This document shows positions 1 to 6,614 of a stretch of DNA of 12,557 nucleotides, piece after piece. Source of the DNA: Accumulibacter sp. GTDB taxonomy: Bacteria; Pseudomonadota; Gammaproteobacteria; Burkholderiales; Rhodocyclaceae. Below the pieces are notes generated by a model. The model ran no database searches, was not told where the DNA came from, and worked only from the letters and a program-made list of their open reading frames with translations. The translations under genes were made by a program, and so were the position numbers. The stretch's first letter is position 1; every line of letters begins with the position of its first letter. The stretch lies in contig JAISDL010000038.1 of NCBI GenBank assembly GCA_031264825.1, positions 1-12,557 of the forward strand, given 5' to 3'.

Positions 1-797
1 TTTTCTCTCCGTATCAATACGGCTGAAAACATCAACAGCAGGATCGTTTGCATGATTTTACTGTCGGGGTGCGTCTGTAATACTTCATTAGAATATCCTG
101 CCAGCAAGTGAAACAACACGACCAAGAGCATGTTCCTGCCGGTTTTATAATACAGCCAGTTGCCTATGATGGCGTAGGGGATGAGGCTCGCCAGGAAATT
201 GACGGAATAAATCACACCCGTTTCCACCAGGACATTCTGATAGTAGCCTTTCACGAAGGAAAGCGGTATATGCCAAATCCCCCATATCGCGCCGAACAGG
301 GTACTGGTTGCAAAAAGGTTGAAACGACACCTCAAACAGTGTATTCCATAGGTATGCCATCCAAATTCTTCCAGCACGGGCGCCAGGATCAATAAAAACC
401 AGGCGGGGAAAATTCCAGACGAAAAGGACATCCGCTCCACAATCCTGAATTGCGTCGGGCTGTACCCAAACAACAGGGAAATCGCCTGAGCCAGGAGTAT
501 GCTCAAGGGGAACAGAAGAATTGTCAATGCCCAATAAACGGGGGGGATGCCTTTCAGGTTGAAAATGGCAAAAGATAATTCACGCCTCATTACCCTGTCC
601 GGGAGTATGAATATCATGGCGACGCCGAATGGCGTGCACAAGCCAATCAATCCGAGAACATTACCCGACCAAACCGTTACCGGACTTCCCCAATACGGAC
701 TGTGGCTCAACCATGCCCATACGAACCAGCATGACCACGGAATGAAGACGGAGGCGCCGTAAAACCAGAACGGATGCTTGTATTTTTGTAGCTGCAT
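1..797 (-). CDS. CPBP (CAAX/Abi-type) family intramembrane metalloprotease, C-terminus cut by window edge
   Basis: The reading frame starts at ATG 797-795 and stays open for 265 codons to the window edge. The start follows a purine-rich GGGAAGAAG about 4 bases upstream. The protein is strongly hydrophobic, with membrane segments near residues 11-30, 45-65, 88-110, 130-142, 163-180, 196-214 and 223-235. The CPBP motifs are visible: EE at 143-144 in LEEFGWHTYG, WGIWHIP with H175, and FHLLAGYSNE with H230. These residues form the putative catalytic or metal site of this glutamic/metallo-type membrane protease family, whose members act in CAAX-type processing, bacteriocin immunity or unknown roles. 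The usual Arg of EExxxR is His148 here. The codons are AT-richer than in every other gene in the window, which suggests transfer. Substrate and role are unknown. The family call is firm; the function is not. Confidence 0.85.
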   Translation of the reverse strand, partial: MQLQKYKHPFWFYGASVFIPWSCWFVWAWLSHSPYWGSPVTVWSGNVLGLIGLCTPFGVAMIFILPDRVMRRELSFAIFNLKGIPPVYWALTILLFPLSILLAQAISLLFGYSPTQFRIVERMSFSSGIFPAWFLLILAPVLEEFGWHTYGIHCLRCRFNLFATSTLFGAIWGIWHIPLSFVKGYYQNVLVETGVIYSVNFLASLIPYAIIGNWLYYKTGRNMLLVVLFHLLAGYSNEVLQTHPDSKIMQTILLLMFSAVLIRRE

Positions 798-991
798 TTT
801 GCTTCTTCCCGCAATCGTTTGACTCTTCCGGCGAATCTTTGGGTTCGGTCGTTCGGCGCCCCGGGGTCGTGAAATCAAGGCGAGGGCCAAGGTTCGTCGC
901 ATTCGGCGATTCCCTTTTCTCCGCCTGTCACCGCAAAGCTCGGCCTCCCGCGTTACCCGAAGGCTGCCGAATCCCGGATACCACCGACGCA

Positions 992-1012
992 GGCGGATAC
1001 TCGGTGTCCGCC
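992..1012. repeat. Hairpin, 9-bp stem with a three-base loop
   Basis: GGCGGATAC (992-1000) pairs with GTGTCCGCC (1004-1012), with one G-T wobble, around a TCG loop. No clear T run follows on either strand, so it is not a standard terminator. It could be a structured RNA fragment or a protein site. Confidence 0.4.
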
Positions 1013-1093
1013 CTTCGTTTTGGAGATCGACGCCGCAGAGTGTGAAATGAAGTGTACGACCGGCCTTGCATTTCCGTCGATTCCAGGAAAAGC

Positions 1094-1123
1094 ATTTCAA
1101 TGATTCGTAGAACTCATTGAAAT
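1094..1123. repeat. Perfect 10-bp inverted repeat downstream of the tRNA
   Basis: ATTTCAATGA (1094-1103) is repeated inverted at 1114-1123, with a 10-base spacer that can itself pair TTC with GAA. It lies just past the presumed tRNA terminator in the tRNA's direction of transcription. It may be a second terminator-like structure or a protein site. Confidence 0.45.
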
Positions 1124-1127
1124 AAAA

Positions 1128-1149
1128 GGATTTTTTGTGAAAAAAATCC
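1128..1149 (-). terminator. Rho-independent terminator of the tRNA gene
   Basis: On the minus strand GGATTTTTT and AAAAAATCC form a 9-bp stem around a four-base loop, starting directly at the tRNA 3' end and followed by TTTTATTT (1127-1120). The stem is AT-rich, so it may be weak, but position and T run fit a terminator. Confidence 0.6.
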
Positions 1150-1151
1150 GG

Positions 1152-1222
1152 TGCCCCCACGCGGAATCGAACCACGACCTGATGATTACAAATCAACTGC
1201 ACGACCTTCATGCTATGGGGGC
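1152..1222 (-). tRNA. Atypical tRNA-Thr (anticodon TGT)
   Basis: The minus strand folds as a cloverleaf. The 7-bp acceptor stem GCCCCCA/TGGGGGC is perfect. The anticodon loop is TTTGTAA, giving anticodon TGT, which reads ACA for threonine. The T arm is CGTGG-TTCGATT-CCGCG. The G1-C72 and C2-G71 pairs fit threonine identity. Several points are odd: the D loop has only 7 bases and lacks the usual A14 and A21, the anticodon stem has a T-T mismatch, the variable loop has 4 bases, and the base after ACC is G, so CCA is not encoded. The body is 71 bases. It has its own promoter and terminator. It may be a diverged working tRNA or a decaying copy; the isotype call is good, functionality less so. Confidence 0.75.
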
Positions 1223-1236
1223 TCGGTGAGCGGCGG

Positions 1237-1245
1237 ATTATAGCA
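1237..1245 (-). promoter_or_regulatory. Extended -10 promoter of the tRNA
   Basis: The minus strand has TGCTATAAT: a perfect -10 (1242-1237) preceded by TGn. It lies 14 bases upstream of the tRNA 5' end. The bases after it are G/C-rich, as in stable-RNA promoters. No good -35 is visible, which the extended -10 can offset. Confidence 0.65.
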
Positions 1246-1307
1246 TTCGCCCGCCGTGGCGTCTCCCGGCGCGCGCAAAACCTATGGCGTACCATGAGCG
1301 AATCCGG

Positions 1308-1313
1308 TATAAT
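1308..1313 (+). promoter_or_regulatory. -10 box of the rpsF operon promoter
   Basis: A perfect TATAAT lies 65 bases upstream of the rpsF start. The -35 region near 1285-1290 matches poorly. This promoter diverges from the tRNA promoter, with the two -10 boxes about 66 bases apart. Confidence 0.65.
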
Positions 1314-1331
1314 CCCCTATTTTTCAGCCTT

Positions 1332-1359
1332 GCCCCACTGTTCTCGCATGACAGAGGGC
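1332..1359 (+). promoter_or_regulatory. Leader hairpin upstream of rpsF
   Basis: GCCC (1332-1335) pairs with GGGC (1356-1359) and CTGT (1338-1341) with ACAG (1351-1354), leaving an asymmetric CA/A internal loop and a 9-base apical loop. It sits just before the ribosome site AAGGAG (1368-1373). Operons of this type are known to be repressed by an S6:S18 complex binding the rpsF leader. The published CCG bulge is not evident here, so a similar role is only inferred. Confidence 0.35.
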
Positions 1360-1378
1360 TTTTCCATAAGGAGAGTTC

Positions 1379-1867
1379 ATGCGTCATTACGAAATTGTCT
1401 TTATCGTCCACCCAGACCAGAGCGAGCAGGTTCCGGCCATGGTCGAGCGCTACAGAGCGCTCATTGCCTCGCGCAACGGTCAGATTCACCGCCTTGAAAA
1501 CTGGGGGCGCCGCCAGTTGGCCTACCCGATTCAGAAGTTGCACAAGGCGCATTACGTGTTGATGAATATCGAATGCGACGGAGAAACGCTGGCCGAGCTT
1601 GAGCACGGCTTCAAGTTCAACGACGCGGTTCTGCGCCATCTGACGATCCGCACGAAGCGCGCGGTCACGACGCCTTCGCCGATGATGAAGGAAGAAAAGG
1701 CGAAGTCGATGCTCGCGCCTCAAGGCGAAGCGGAGTCGGAAGAAAAAGCCGAAGCGTCCGGTGCCGATGTGCCCGCCGTGGCGGAAGCGCCCGTCGTCTT
1801 GGAAGCACCCGTCGTAGCCGACGCGCCCCTTGCCGAAGCGGCGGTCGAACCCGTCAACGCGGACTGA
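1379..1867 (+). CDS. rpsF: 30S ribosomal protein S6
   Basis: S6 binds S18 and the central domain of 16S rRNA in the small subunit platform. Residues 1-100 match the family well, with the opening MRHYEIVFIVHPDQSEQ and the NWGRRQLAYPIQK motif at 41-53. The start is set by AAGGAG ending 5 bases before the ATG. The protein is 162 residues against about 131 in E. coli. The extra length is a C-terminal tail (about 103-162) rich in Ala, Glu, Val and Pro, with an EAPVV motif at 136-140 and 142-146. E. coli S6 has a short acidic tail to which RimK adds glutamates; this tail ends in Asn-Ala-Asp rather than Glu. It is the first gene of rpsF-priB-rpsR-rplI. Confidence 0.97.
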   Translation: MRHYEIVFIVHPDQSEQVPAMVERYRALIASRNGQIHRLENWGRRQLAYPIQKLHKAHYVLMNIECDGETLAELEHGFKFNDAVLRHLTIRTKRAVTTPSPMMKEEKAKSMLAPQGEAESEEKAEASGADVPAVAEAPVVLEAPVVADAPLAEAAVEPVNAD

Positions 1868-1882
1868 AATCCAGAGGTTCAA

Positions 1883-2212
1883 CTGAACCGGGTCGAACTG
1901 ACGGGAACCCTGATCGAACGCAAGGCGCAGCGCTTTACGCCGACCGGTGTTCCGGTGACCGAATGCACGCTCCATCACGAATCGGAGCAGGTCGAAGCGG
2001 GGCATTCGCGGCGCATCGAATGCGCAATCCGGGCGCTGGCGCTGGGCGAAACGTCGAAATGGATCGAGGCGGCGCCGCCGGGGTCGAAGTTGCGCGCGAC
2101 GGGCTTTCTGGCTTCGGGGAGCAGAAACGGCGGACGGTTGAAACTGCATTTAACTCAGATAGAATTTATTGAAGGAAATAAAAATGGCCAGATTCTTCAA
2201 GAAGAAGGATGA
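1883..2212 (+). CDS. priB: Primosomal replication protein N (PriB), probable CTG start
   Basis: PriB is a single-strand-DNA-binding OB-fold dimer that joins PriA to DnaT/DnaC-type loading during replication restart. The frame opening at CTG 1883 reads (M)NRVELTGTL, then FTPTGVPVTECTLHHES (18-34) and ends LKLHLTQIEFIEG, which fits the PriB family along its length. No ATG, GTG or TTG lies in frame between the rpsF stop and GTG 1955. Starting at that GTG would remove the first beta strand. GAGG at 1874-1877 is 5 bases before the CTG, an ideal ribosome-site spacing, so CTG 1883 is the best start (109 residues). The 3' end runs 29 bases into rpsR, adding about 10 residues beyond the usual C-terminus. 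Confidence 0.85.
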   Translation: MNRVELTGTLIERKAQRFTPTGVPVTECTLHHESEQVEAGHSRRIECAIRALALGETSKWIEAAPPGSKLRATGFLASGSRNGGRLKLHLTQIEFIEGNKNGQILQEEG

Positions 2213-2459
2213 CAAAAACCAGAAAAAGCGCGGGAGCGGGCTGTTCAAGCGCCGCAAATTCTGCCGCTTTACCGCGGAGAAGGCGGAAGAAATCGATTAC
2301 AAGGACGTCGATATCTTCAAGGAATATATCGCCGAAAACGCCAAAATCATGCCGGCGCGCCTCACCGGCACCAAGGCGGGTTATCAGCGAATGCTGTCGG
2401 TGGCGATCAAGCGCGCGCGCTATCTGGCGCTGTTGCCCTACACCGACAATCACCCCTAA
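2184..2459 (+). CDS. rpsR: 30S ribosomal protein S18
   Basis: S18 pairs with S6 on the small subunit platform. The protein has the family core RRKFCRFTAEKAEEIDYKD (23-41), the ARLTGTKAGYQR motif (58-69) and the basic LSVAIKRARYLALLPY end. It is 91 residues, somewhat longer than the roughly 75 of E. coli, because of a Lys-rich N-terminal extension (KKKDDKNQKKRG). The ATG is chosen over an upstream in-frame TTG at 2169 because GAAGGA (2171-2176) is correctly spaced for ATG 2184 and MARFF is the usual opening. It overlaps the end of priB by 29 bases, which suggests coupled translation. Confidence 0.96.
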   Translation: MARFFKKKDDKNQKKRGSGLFKRRKFCRFTAEKAEEIDYKDVDIFKEYIAENAKIMPARLTGTKAGYQRMLSVAIKRARYLALLPYTDNHP

Positions 2460-2479
2460 GCCAAGCGAGGATAAAAGCG

Positions 2480-2932
2480 ATGCAGATCATTTTGATGGAA
2501 AAAGTGCTCAAGCTTGGGAACTTGGGCGACCTCGTCAAGGTCAAGGACGGTTACGCCCGGAACTACCTGATCCCGCAGAAGAAGGCGAAGCGCGCGACGC
2601 CCGCCGCCTTGCAGGAATTCGAATTACGCCGCGCCGAACTTGAAAATGCCGCGGCCTTGAAGCTCGAAGCCGCACAGGAATACGCCGCGAAACTCGAAGG
2701 CGTCGTCGTCACGGTCGCCCGAAAAGCGGGCGTCGACGGGCGGCTTTTCGGGTCGGTCGGCAACTTCGACATTGCTGAAGGTCTCAAGGCGCAGGGTTTT
2801 GAGGTTGAAAAATCTGCGATCTACATGCCGACGGGTGGCCCGCTCAAGACCGTCGGCGAAGTTTCGCTGGAGATTGCCCTGCACACCGACGTGCGCGCGA
2901 CGATCACGGTCGTCGTCGTTCCGGAACAGTAA
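2480..2932 (+). CDS. rplI: 50S ribosomal protein L9
   Basis: L9 binds 23S rRNA near the L1 stalk and helps keep the reading frame. The N-terminal rRNA-binding domain MQIILMEKVLKLGNLGD...VKDGYARNYLIP (1-32) is typical. A long Ala/Glu-rich connecting helix (about 42-75) and the C-terminal domain with DGRLFGSVGNFDIAEGL (86-102) follow. At 150 residues it has the usual length. GAGGA at 2467-2471 is the ribosome site. It is the last gene of the operon, 20 bases after rpsR and followed by a strong terminator. Confidence 0.97.
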   Translation: MQIILMEKVLKLGNLGDLVKVKDGYARNYLIPQKKAKRATPAALQEFELRRAELENAAALKLEAAQEYAAKLEGVVVTVARKAGVDGRLFGSVGNFDIAEGLKAQGFEVEKSAIYMPTGGPLKTVGEVSLEIALHTDVRATITVVVVPEQ

Positions 2933-2954
2933 TTTTTCCCTGTTTTTCGGACTC

Positions 2955-2985
2955 AAAAAAAGCCTTGTAAAACAAGGCTTTTTTT
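2955..2985 (+). terminator. Rho-independent terminator after rplI
   Basis: A perfect 13-bp stem (2955-2967 with 2973-2985) encloses a TAAAA loop. The core is GCCTTG/CAAGGC, flanked by seven A and seven T. It starts 22 bases after the rplI stop and closes the ribosomal operon. The A run also makes it usable in the other direction. Confidence 0.92.
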
Positions 2986-3068
2986 GTTTTCGGACACGAT
3001 GTCGTGCCTTCGATGCAAGCGCCCGCACTCATTTGCGCGGAAGGGGAGGTTTCCAGGCAAGGAAAGTT

Positions 3069-3074
3069 TACAAT
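3069..3074 (+). promoter_or_regulatory. Possible -10 box for dnaB
   Basis: TACAAT matches the -10 consensus in 5 of 6 bases and lies 72 bases before the dnaB start. The -35 region is poor. It falls between the arms of an imperfect inverted repeat (3048-3066 and 3106-3122), whose best-matching part is AGGAAAG/CTTTCCT. The position after the rplI terminator requires a promoter here; this is the best candidate I see. Confidence 0.35.
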
Positions 3075-3146
3075 AGACGTGATTACAGACTCTGCTAACC
3101 CTAGGCTTTCCTGGCTTGAACCTTTTTCCTTTTAGCTGAATTTCTC

Positions 3147-4568
3147 ATGCCCAAATCCGACGCCCCACCGCCTTCCTCGCGCCCCTCCGCCTCGAAACGC
3201 GGCGCCGCCCCGGATCCACTGCTCGCGGCCCTGCGCGTTCCACCGCATTCGATCGAGGCCGAGCAATCGGTATTGGGCGGGCTGTTGCTCGACAACGACG
3301 CCTTCGACAAGATTTCGGATTTGATCGGCGAGAGCGATTTTTACCGCGACGAGCACCGGCGCATCTACCGCCAGATCGCCCGCTTGCTCGAACGCGGCAA
3401 GCCGGCTGACGTGATCACCGTCGCGGAAGCGCTTGATCTGTCCGGCGAGGGCGGGGAGACCGGCGGAGTCGTCTATCTGGGCGAACTCGCGACGAACACG
3501 CCGACCGCGGCGAATATCCGGCGATACGCCGAAATCGTGCGCGAGCGCGCGGTTCTCCGCCAACTGGTCACGGCGGGCGACGAAATCGCTTCCAGCGCCT
3601 TGAACCCGCTCGGCCGGGAGGCGAAAATCCTGCTCGACGAGGCCGAAGCCAAGGTCTTCGCGATCGCCGAGAGCGGCTTCCGCAGTCAGAACAGCTTCCA
3701 GCACATCGAGCCTCTTCTCGCAAAAGTCGTCGAGCGTATCGACCAGCTTCACGAAAACCCTTCGGAGATCACCGGAGTCCCGACGGGCTTCCACGACCTC
3801 GATTCCAAGACCTCGGGTTTGCAGGAAGGCGACCTGCTCATCGTCGCGGGACGCCCGTCGATGGGTAAAACTTCGTTCGCGCTCAACATCGCCGAACACG
3901 TGGGAGTCAAAATGGGCCTGCCGGTCGCCGTTTTTTCGATGGAAATGGGCGGCGCGCAGATCGCGATGCGCATGCTCTCGTCGGTCGGCCGCATCGACGC
4001 GCACCGCTTGCGTACGGGGCGCATCCACGACGACGAATGGAAACGTGTGACTGCAACCATGGGGAATTTGTCTCAGGCGCAGATTTACATCGACGAGTCT
4101 TCGGCACTCAATCCGATCGAATTGCGCGCGCGAACGCGCCGCCTTCACCGGCAGTACGGAAAGTTGGGGCTCGTCGTCGTCGACTATCTTCAGCTCATGT
4201 CGGCCGCAAGCGGCGCCGGGGAAAACAGGGCGACCGAGATTTCGGAAATTTCGCGCTCGCTCAAAGGCCTCGCGCGCGAACTGTCGGTCCCGGTCATCGC
4301 GCTCTCGCAGCTCAACCGCTCGCTGGAATCGCGCCCGAACAAACGCCCGGTCATGTCCGACCTGCGGGAATCCGGTGCGATCGAGCAGGACGCCGACGTG
4401 ATTTTCTTCATTTACCGCGACGAAGTCTATAACCCCGATACGCCCGACAAGGGCAAGGCGGAAATCATCATCGGGAAGCAGCGGAACGGCCCGATCGGGA
4501 CGGTCTTGCTGACCTTCCTCGGCGAATTCACGCGCTTCGAGAATTTCGCCGACCCGAACGCCTACTGA
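3147..4568 (+). CDS. dnaB: Replicative DNA helicase DnaB
   Basis: This is the hexameric 5'-3' helicase of the replication fork, 473 residues, the normal length with no intein. The N-terminal domain (about 28-180) begins VPPHSIEAEQSVLGGLLLDN, a family signature. The RecA-like domain has Walker A GRPSMGKTS (235-243), the catalytic Glu266 in FSMEM, Walker B VVVDYLQL (343-350), the H4 region from QLNRSLESR to SGAIEQDAD (388-417), and the conserved GKQRNG (443-448) with the arginine finger. The first 27 residues are Pro/Ser/Ala-rich and low in complexity. No clear ribosome site precedes the ATG, so the exact start is less sure. It follows the ribosomal operon, a common proteobacterial order, and is 31 bases from the next helicase gene. 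Confidence 0.97.
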   Translation: MPKSDAPPPSSRPSASKRGAAPDPLLAALRVPPHSIEAEQSVLGGLLLDNDAFDKISDLIGESDFYRDEHRRIYRQIARLLERGKPADVITVAEALDLSGEGGETGGVVYLGELATNTPTAANIRRYAEIVRERAVLRQLVTAGDEIASSALNPLGREAKILLDEAEAKVFAIAESGFRSQNSFQHIEPLLAKVVERIDQLHENPSEITGVPTGFHDLDSKTSGLQEGDLLIVAGRPSMGKTSFALNIAEHVGVKMGLPVAVFSMEMGGAQIAMRMLSSVGRIDAHRLRTGRIHDDEWKRVTATMGNLSQAQIYIDESSALNPIELRARTRRLHRQYGKLGLVVVDYLQLMSAASGAGENRATEISEISRSLKGLARELSVPVIALSQLNRSLESRPNKRPVMSDLRESGAIEQDADVIFFIYRDEVYNPDTPDKGKAEIIIGKQRNGPIGTVLLTFLGEFTRFENFADPNAY

Positions 4569-4599
4569 ATCGACGACGGCGCAAAGACAAGAAAACGGA

Positions 4600-6534
4600 A
4601 TGCTTACGCTAAGCGACATCTTTGCGACCGGCGGGAGTTTTTCCCGATGCGTCCCCGCGTATCGCCTGCGTCCGCAACAACTCGAAATGGCCGAGCACAT
4701 CGCCGCGACGATCGAAAACAACGCGGTGCTCGTCGCCGAAGCGGGAACCGGGACGGGGAAGACTTTCGCCTACCTGATCCCGGCAATGCTCTCGGGCGGC
4801 AAGATCATCGTCTCGACCGGGACGAAAAATCTCCAGGACCAGCTTTTTTTCAAGGACATCGCGGCGGTGCGCGAGGCGCTCGCTTCGCCGGCGCAGGTCG
4901 CGCTGCTCAAGGGGCGCGCCAACTATGTCTGCCATTACCATTTGAATCGCATGGAGGAGGGCGGCAGGTTTTCCTCGCGCGAAGAGGCGGCCAACGTCGC
5001 GCGCGTCGCGCGTTTCGCAAAAACCACGCGGAGCGGCGACAAGGCCGAATGCCTCGATGTCCCCGAAACATCTTCCGTTTGGGATCGCGTGACCTCGACG
5101 CGCGAAAACTGTCTCGGAAAGGAATGCCCGTATTACAAGGAGTGTTTCGTTCTCGCGGCGCGCCGCGCCGCCCTGACGGCCGACCTCGTCGTCGTCAACC
5201 ACCACCTTTTTTTCGCCGATGTCATGCTACGCGACGAGGGCGTCGCCGAACTCTTGCCGGCATGCAACACGGTGATTTTCGACGAGGCGCATCAATTGCC
5301 CGACGTCGCGCGGCTTTTTTTCGGCAGCAACGTTTCGACCGCGCGCGTGACCGAGCTGACCCGCGACGCGCGCGCCGAGGGGCTCGTCTCGGCGCGCGAT
5401 TGTCTCGATCTGCCGAAACTCTGCGACGCGGCTGAAAAAGCCGCGAAAGACCTGCGGCTGACCCTGCCCGTCGAGCCGGCGCGCTTTTCCTTGCGGCAAT
5501 TGACCGAGCGCGGGGGCTTTAGCGACGCGCTCGTTCGCATGACGCGCGAACTCGAGGCGCTTGCCTCGCTTCTGGAAACGCAGGCGGAACGCTCGGAAGG
5601 TCTTGAAAACGCTTGGCGGCGCGCTCAGGAAACCGGCGCCGCGTTCGCCCGCTGGCGCGAAGGCGCGGGGGCCGACACCGTGCGCTGGGGCGAAACCTAT
5701 ACCTACGCCTTGCAACTCAACGCGACGCCGCTCGTCGTCGCCGAGACCATGCAAAAACAGATGAGCGGAAACCCTAGGGCGTGGATTTTCACGTCGGCGA
5801 CGCTCGCCGTGCACAAGGATTTCACGCACTACTGCGGCGAAATGGGTTTGCTCGACGCCGAAACGGCCCTCTGGGACAGTCCCTTCGACTACGCGCGGCA
5901 GTCCATCCTCTACGTGCCCAGGAATATGCCCGAACCGAACACGCACGATTACACCAGGGCCGTCGCCGACGCCGCTTTCCCCGTCGTCGAAGCGAGCGGG
6001 GGGCGCGCCTTTTTCCTCTGTACGACGCTGCGCGCGATGCGCCGTCTGCACGAACTTTTGCAGGAACGCATCGAACGCGCGCAGCTCGATTTCCCTCTGT
6101 TTTTGCAAGGAGAGACCGGCCGGAACGAGCTTCTCGAAGCTTTCCGGCGGTCGGGGAACGCGATCCTCGTCGGGAGCCAAAGCTTTTGGGAGGGCGTCGA
6201 CGTGCGCGGTGAGGCGCTTTCGCTCGTCGTCATCGACAAGCTCCCTTTCGCTCCGCCCGACGACCCCGTGCTCGCGGCGCGGATCGAACGCATGAAGCAG
6301 GAAGGCCGGAACGCTTTCATGGAATATCAGTTGCCGAGCGCGGTCATCAACGTAAAGCAGGGCGCCGGACGCTTGATCCGCGACGAGACCGATCGCGGCG
6401 TTCTGATGATCTGCGACCCGCGCCTCGTCTCGAAACGCTACGGCAGAAAAATCTGGCAAAGCCTGCCGCCGATGAAAAGAACGCGCGAACTGAAAGACGT
6501 CGTCGATTTCTTTACGATCTTGCCGGCGCATTGA
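4600..6534 (+). CDS. yoaA: YoaA/DinG-family ATP-dependent DNA helicase (XPD-like, Fe-S)
   Basis: This is a superfamily 2 helicase of the XPD/DinG group, which unwinds DNA 5'-3' during repair; E. coli YoaA works with the polymerase III chi subunit. Visible motifs are the Q-like YRLRPQQLEMA (21-31), Walker A EAGTGTGKT (47-55), DEAH (228-231), the SAT motif in FTSATL (397-402), QSFWEGVDV (527-535) and QGAGRLIR (587-594). Four cysteines, C111, C171, C176 and C182, fit the XPD-type 4Fe-4S cluster. At 644 residues the size matches YoaA; there is no exonuclease extension as in Gram-positive DinG. The 31-base gap to dnaB suggests co-transcription. The YoaA name over DinG rests on size and motifs, so the symbol is less certain than the family. 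Confidence 0.9.
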   Translation: MLTLSDIFATGGSFSRCVPAYRLRPQQLEMAEHIAATIENNAVLVAEAGTGTGKTFAYLIPAMLSGGKIIVSTGTKNLQDQLFFKDIAAVREALASPAQVALLKGRANYVCHYHLNRMEEGGRFSSREEAANVARVARFAKTTRSGDKAECLDVPETSSVWDRVTSTRENCLGKECPYYKECFVLAARRAALTADLVVVNHHLFFADVMLRDEGVAELLPACNTVIFDEAHQLPDVARLFFGSNVSTARVTELTRDARAEGLVSARDCLDLPKLCDAAEKAAKDLRLTLPVEPARFSLRQLTERGGFSDALVRMTRELEALASLLETQAERSEGLENAWRRAQETGAAFARWREGAGADTVRWGETYTYALQLNATPLVVAETMQKQMSGNPRAWIFTSATLAVHKDFTHYCGEMGLLDAETALWDSPFDYARQSILYVPRNMPEPNTHDYTRAVADAAFPVVEASGGRAFFLCTTLRAMRRLHELLQERIERAQLDFPLFLQGETGRNELLEAFRRSGNAILVGSQSFWEGVDVRGEALSLVVIDKLPFAPPDDPVLAARIERMKQEGRNAFMEYQLPSAVINVKQGAGRLIRDETDRGVLMICDPRLVSKRYGRKIWQSLPPMKRTRELKDVVDFFTILPAH

Positions 6535-6560
6535 ATGGAATCTTCGGCGGCGAAGCGCGC

Positions 6561-6566
6561 TAAAAT
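6561..6566 (+). promoter_or_regulatory. Possible -10 box for fba
   Basis: TAAAAT, 5 of 6 to consensus, lies 48 bases before the fba start in the 80-base gap after the helicase gene. A small hairpin (CTTCG/CGAAG, 6542-6555) precedes it. No good -35 is visible. Confidence 0.35.
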
Positions 6567-6614
6567 GAACGCGGCGGCGCGTCGCCGTCAACTCACTTGC
6601 CAACGGAGATAAAC

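Larger units (their letters stand above)
798..1151. other. Gene-free stretch with hairpins
   Basis: I see no convincing gene in these roughly 350 bases. A 68-codon frame at 839-1045 gives an Arg/Pro-rich protein with no recognisable features and no ribosome site. The stretch holds a 9-base-pair hairpin at 992-1012, a 10-base-pair hairpin at 1094-1123 and the presumed tRNA terminator at 1128-1149. It separates the AT-richer CPBP gene from the tRNA. Confidence 0.6.

Noticed and set aside
145..534. 129-codon minus-strand frame in the left region
   Set aside because: It is out of frame with the CPBP gene, whose frame carries clear membrane segments and motifs over the same bases.
839..1045. 68-codon plus-strand frame upstream of the tRNA
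   Set aside because: It has no ribosome site, its composition is Arg/Pro-rich and no family is recognisable; it is likely non-coding.
1332..1359. Confirmed S6:S18 autoregulatory RNA motif
   Set aside because: A hairpin is present in the right place, but the characteristic CCG bulge is not visible, so only a plain leader hairpin is reported.
3132..4721. 529-codon minus-strand frame antisense to dnaB
   Set aside because: It is fully covered by dnaB and gives an Arg/Asp/Phe-rich protein typical of antisense reading in GC-rich genes.
5227..6603. 458-codon minus-strand frame antisense to the YoaA/DinG-type gene
   Set aside because: It is a shadow of a real gene with all helicase motifs on the plus strand; no motif or ribosome site supports the minus frame.
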